Positions 60,481-64,000 of a stretch of DNA of 64,000 nucleotides are shown in pieces; position 1 is the first letter of the stretch, and each line of letters begins with the position of its first letter. The DNA lies in NCBI GenBank assembly GCA_024763245.1, contig JANTFW010000001.1, forward strand, positions 1 through 64,000, in the 5' to 3' direction. Origin of the DNA: Flavobacteriaceae bacterium (GTDB taxonomy: Bacteria > Bacteroidota > Bacteroidia > Flavobacteriales > Flavobacteriaceae). Below the pieces are notes generated by a model. The model was not told where the DNA came from and searched no databases. It saw nothing but the letters and a program-made list of their open reading frames with translations. The translations under genes were made by a program, and so were the position numbers.

Positions 60481-61447
60481 CGGAATCTGTATGTCCCTTG
60501 GTGTACACTTCAAATGGCATTCCTTTTTCAGCAATTTCAACTCCGGCTTTTTTAGCAAACTCAAAAGCTTTTTTCCAAGCCTCTTCCGAATATTTGTAAG
60601 ATCCTGTTAAAGTGGTTTTATAATAAGTGCCTGGTTCCATATACGCTAAAGCAATATCTCCATCAGGATTTACCCGTTCTTTTACAGGAATACAGCACGC
60701 AAATTCTGCTTGTTTAGCATGTTCATCGTATTTTTGATATAGGGTAAAAGGAGCACCGGCACGAGGATATTGTTTTTGAATAGCATAAATCAATACTTTT
60801 GGTAACATTTCGTCCATTTTGGAACCAATCTCATCAAAACTACAGGCAGTGGCTACATACACGTAATATCCTCCTGAATATTCTACAAGTCCTTTATCTA
60901 AAATACTGTATTTATCCATTTGTTGGTGTACATAGGTATCTATGTTGTTGAGTCCGTCTTCCAACATTTTTCCAAGAACTTTTTCAGCACCTCCCATAGC
61001 CGTAAAATAGGCCTTTCCCATAAAGCCAAGATCTCCTTTCATTCCCCAAGTGACTGCTGTTCCCTCATCTTTTGTATTGAATTTCCAATAAATATCTGAT
61101 TCGTCTCTTTGGTCAAAGAATATTTTTTGGTCAATAGAAACATTATCTTCTAAAGTTATGGTTTTCATACTACCGCCACCGTCATGGTCACTAGTCCAAG
61201 AATAGCCTGCGCCTTCTCCAGAAGTTATATCCGGATAGTTCACTACAATAGTCGAATCCATTGCTTTCCAAGGGCCCCATTCTTCCCAAGTTTTATATTC
61301 ATTTATCACGGTAAAGAGTACTGAAGCAGGTGCTTTAATAATTTTAGTTCTATGTACATCATAGTGACTGGGTCTGGTGGCTATAAAAATAGCTAAAACA
61401 ATGAATAGCAAGGCTAAAACAATAAGAATATTTTTAAAAATTTTCAT
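60431..61447 (-). CDS. SRPBCC (polyketide cyclase-like) plus GyrI-like effector-binding domain protein
   Basis: N-terminal TM; IIKAPASVLFTVINEYKTWEEWGPWKAMD; C-terminal GyrI-like half. Confidence 0.85.
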   Translation of the reverse strand: MKIFKNILIVLALLFIVLAIFIATRPSHYDVHRTKIIKAPASVLFTVINEYKTWEEWGPWKAMDSTIVVNYPDITSGEGAGYSWTSDHDGGGSMKTITLEDNVSIDQKIFFDQRDESDIYWKFNTKDEGTAVTWGMKGDLGFMGKAYFTAMGGAEKVLGKMLEDGLNNIDTYVHQQMDKYSILDKGLVEYSGGYYVYVATACSFDEIGSKMDEMLPKVLIYAIQKQYPRAGAPFTLYQKYDEHAKQAEFACCIPVKERVNPDGDIALAYMEPGTYYKTTLTGSYKYSEEAWKKAFEFAKKAGVEIAEKGMPFEVYTKGHTDSANPADWETEIYLPVEK

Positions 61448-61487
61448 ACGAATTCTAGATTAATTAGATAACAAATATACTAAAAAA

Positions 61488-61511
61488 AGAGCAGGTCAAT
61501 TGACCTGCTCT
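61488..61511 (-). terminator. Intrinsic terminator (minus strand) after the metalloprotease gene
   Basis: Perfect 24-bp palindrome AGAGCAGGTCAATTGACCTGCTCT followed on the minus strand by a T-tract. Confidence 0.85.
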
Positions 61512-61535
61512 AATTATAATTATACTAACTAATTC

Positions 61536-63968
61536 TTATTTGATAATAAGTTGTTGTACACCTATTTGATTTCCTTTGGTAACTTTAAGTAGATAAATTC
61601 CTGTATTAATAGCTGAATAGTCAAGATTTGTATTTACAGACGTACCGTTTGAATTAATTTGCGAACTACGCAACAAACGACCTCTGGTATCGTAAAGCTC
61701 AACTTGTAAATTACTATTATTATCTGACTCTAGTTCCAAATGGAAAAGTCCATCAGAGGGATTTGGATACAAGGTAAAGGAATTAAACATATTCTCATGA
61801 ACAGCTGCCGTATTATTAATGATATTTACACTGTAGTCTTCCGTTTCACCCCATCCTGTTAAGTGGTCCTCATTACAAGCTCCTTGGCCAACTCCATCAG
61901 TTGCATCTTCATATTCAATTAATACTCTCATTAATGTAGAGCCACTTGCAGCCGTAGCCGGAACCAAGACATCTGCAGATAAAACACCGGCTGTAACATT
62001 GGCTATATTGCCCAAATCAATACGTTCGGTTGCATTATCGAAAACAAAATCACGATTCCAATCGATAAAGGCAAAACAATGATCTAAATAATTTCCTGCA
62101 GTATTAATCGTGACAGATAAAGTATAGGTTGAGTTAGCCTCAATATCCGTACTAATACCCGTATAATCTTCATAACCATCGGCATTTTCATCACCTGAAT
62201 CGTTATCGATGGTGTTAAAGCTAACATTCAATATATATTCACTACCCGATTCTGTATAAGTAGACGTACAATAGTCAGGGTTAGCCGTAGTAAAGCTAAA
62301 TGTTCCTGAATAAGAAGACGCACCACAAGAATTGTTGGATTGCACTCTCCAATAGTAGGTTGTTGTGGGTGATAAAGCCGGAGAAACTGTATACGAATTT
62401 GTGCCGGAAACCGTATTGACAACAAGGGTGTTGAAATTTACATCGGTAGCCACTTGAACATTATAATTCAAGGCATTGGTATCAGCTGTCCACGACAAGG
62501 TAGGAGCGAGAGGAATATCTGTTGCTGCATTAGCAGGAGTTTGCAAACTAACCGTATTGGCTCCTGTAGAAAATACAGATAAGGTAGCATCAATGGTTTT
62601 AGTTAAAGAGGTTCCTGTACCTGTTATAGTAATAACGTGATCTCCCTGCATAGCACTTGTAATACCCGATACTGTCATTTGAACTGTTGTAGCCGTAGAA
62701 GCAGAAGACGGATTAAAAGAAACACTAGTACCGGAAGGATTACCACTAGCAGAGAATGTAACGGTCTCGGCAAAACCACCAACAGGCTCATAGTTAAAAC
62801 TAATTATCCCATTATCGGGAGCACAAGTTCCTGTTGGGTCTCCGTTTAACTCCATATTAAATCCTGAACAAACAGAAGAAGTCACCAATTCTACCCTTCT
62901 AGGAGAGTTTTGCATCACTATCAAAATTCTATCTTTTTGATCTTTTGTAAAAATATTCATACAATCATCATCCGTATAGTCCATATAATTCTCTATCATA
63001 TCAACATCACCCCCGGCACAAGAATCCGTTCCGGTAGGGCATCCATAATTAGCATCTCCCGAATTTGGTGTATCATCACAATAATCATCCACAGAGCAAT
63101 CACCGTCACCCCAAGTATGGCGAAGACCTAAAAAGTGACCTACTTCGTGTGTCATAGTTCTACCATATTGATAGGTATTATTCATTATAAAAGTACCATC
63201 ATCATGATCCATCGATCCAAAAGCATTATAATTAGCCACAACACCATCGGTATTGGCATTACCATTATTAGCATTTAGCCCGGGCAAACCGGAATTATTA
63301 GGAAATTGAGCATAGCCTAACAAAGTAGTATCAGAAAAATTAACGGTCCACATATTCATATACTTAGTAGGATCCCATATAGTATTCGGTTTTACCGTAC
63401 TATTAATAGCTGTAGTACTCCAAGAACTCTGTCCTAGGTTTTGTCTATCAATACCGTTAGTGGGATTTCCATTAGGATCTGTACTGGCTAAACAGAATTC
63501 TATTTCTACATCTGCTCCATCAGGATGCGTATTGTAACCTCTGGAACCCAACAATCTTCTGTAATCCTCATTCATAACTGTAATTTGAGACATCGCTTGT
63601 GCATCCGTAATATTAGGTGCCGTTCCAATGGGCTCTCCATTATGGATAATATGAATCACAACCGGAATGGTAATAACATCTGTAGTATTTGTAGGGTTCG
63701 CTGCTCTTTGCGCTCTTAATTCTTGAATTTTTTGGCTCATCCAAGATTCAAATTGGTCTTCTGTCCCTATTTCAGGATGTTGTTGTCTTAAGGCTTGGTT
63801 ATATTCAACTGTGGCACATTTCACATAACCGCTTTCTTCAAAAAAAGCTCTGCTAGCTTGATTGTATTCCATGTGGAATCCATTAGTAACCGGCCTTTTT
63901 TGTGCTTGTAACTGAATCGAAACGAGTGCAACAAGCAAAACTAAAAATCTAAATGTAATTTTTTGCAT
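61536..63968 (-). CDS. Secreted M43-type (pappalysin-like) zinc metalloprotease with FN3, GEVED-like and T9SS sorting domains
   Basis: HEVGHFLGLRHTWGD zinc motif; NYMDYTDDDCMNIFTKDQ; FN3-like LQTPANAATDIPLAPTLSW; C-terminal FTLYPNPSDGLFHLELE...GIYLLKVTKGNQIGVQQLIIK. Confidence 0.9.
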   Translation of the reverse strand: MQKITFRFLVLLVALVSIQLQAQKRPVTNGFHMEYNQASRAFFEESGYVKCATVEYNQALRQQHPEIGTEDQFESWMSQKIQELRAQRAANPTNTTDVITIPVVIHIIHNGEPIGTAPNITDAQAMSQITVMNEDYRRLLGSRGYNTHPDGADVEIEFCLASTDPNGNPTNGIDRQNLGQSSWSTTAINSTVKPNTIWDPTKYMNMWTVNFSDTTLLGYAQFPNNSGLPGLNANNGNANTDGVVANYNAFGSMDHDDGTFIMNNTYQYGRTMTHEVGHFLGLRHTWGDGDCSVDDYCDDTPNSGDANYGCPTGTDSCAGGDVDMIENYMDYTDDDCMNIFTKDQKDRILIVMQNSPRRVELVTSSVCSGFNMELNGDPTGTCAPDNGIISFNYEPVGGFAETVTFSASGNPSGTSVSFNPSSASTATTVQMTVSGITSAMQGDHVITITGTGTSLTKTIDATLSVFSTGANTVSLQTPANAATDIPLAPTLSWTADTNALNYNVQVATDVNFNTLVVNTVSGTNSYTVSPALSPTTTYYWRVQSNNSCGASSYSGTFSFTTANPDYCTSTYTESGSEYILNVSFNTIDNDSGDENADGYEDYTGISTDIEANSTYTLSVTINTAGNYLDHCFAFIDWNRDFVFDNATERIDLGNIANVTAGVLSADVLVPATAASGSTLMRVLIEYEDATDGVGQGACNEDHLTGWGETEDYSVNIINNTAAVHENMFNSFTLYPNPSDGLFHLELESDNNSNLQVELYDTRGRLLRSSQINSNGTSVNTNLDYSAINTGIYLLKVTKGNQIGVQQLIIK

Positions 63969-64000
63969 ACTATTATTATTTATTGGAGTATAATAATTAA

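Overview
The window is a gene-dense, AT-rich chromosomal segment from a Flavobacteriaceae-like Bacteroidota. The evidence is TAnnTTTG -7 boxes, type A T9SS C-terminal domains, TonB receptors and flavobacterial synteny blocks. It holds about 42 convincing protein-coding genes and one tRNA-Arg(CCT). Most are housekeeping or envelope genes: mutB, asnB, gyrB, mdh, murB, pepA, mpl, murQ, lpxK, PNP, fhs, an EF-G paralog, mgsA, ridA, lptD, an amidase, an MCE protein, Fe-S oxidoreductases, menA and menC. I see no CRISPR array, transposon, prophage or recognisable defence island. The items most worth a second look are: (1) an EF-G paralog without the catalytic His of DTPGH and with a degenerate switch I; (2) a signal-peptide-bearing Hcp-fold protein with no T6SS genes nearby, next to tRNA-Arg; (3) murB continuing in frame just after the preceding gene's TAG with no ATG/GTG/TTG before its conserved N-terminus; (4) a probable metal-responsive operon (His-rich peptide, lipoprotein, TonB receptor) with an inverted repeat abutting its promoter; (5) a recurring AATTATCATT element 31-33 bp upstream of three -7 boxes, one of them an orphan promoter that may drive a small RNA; (6) two unusual OmpA-family proteins; (7) marked over-representation of CCGG. 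All functional calls come from reading motifs by eye; no database search was run.
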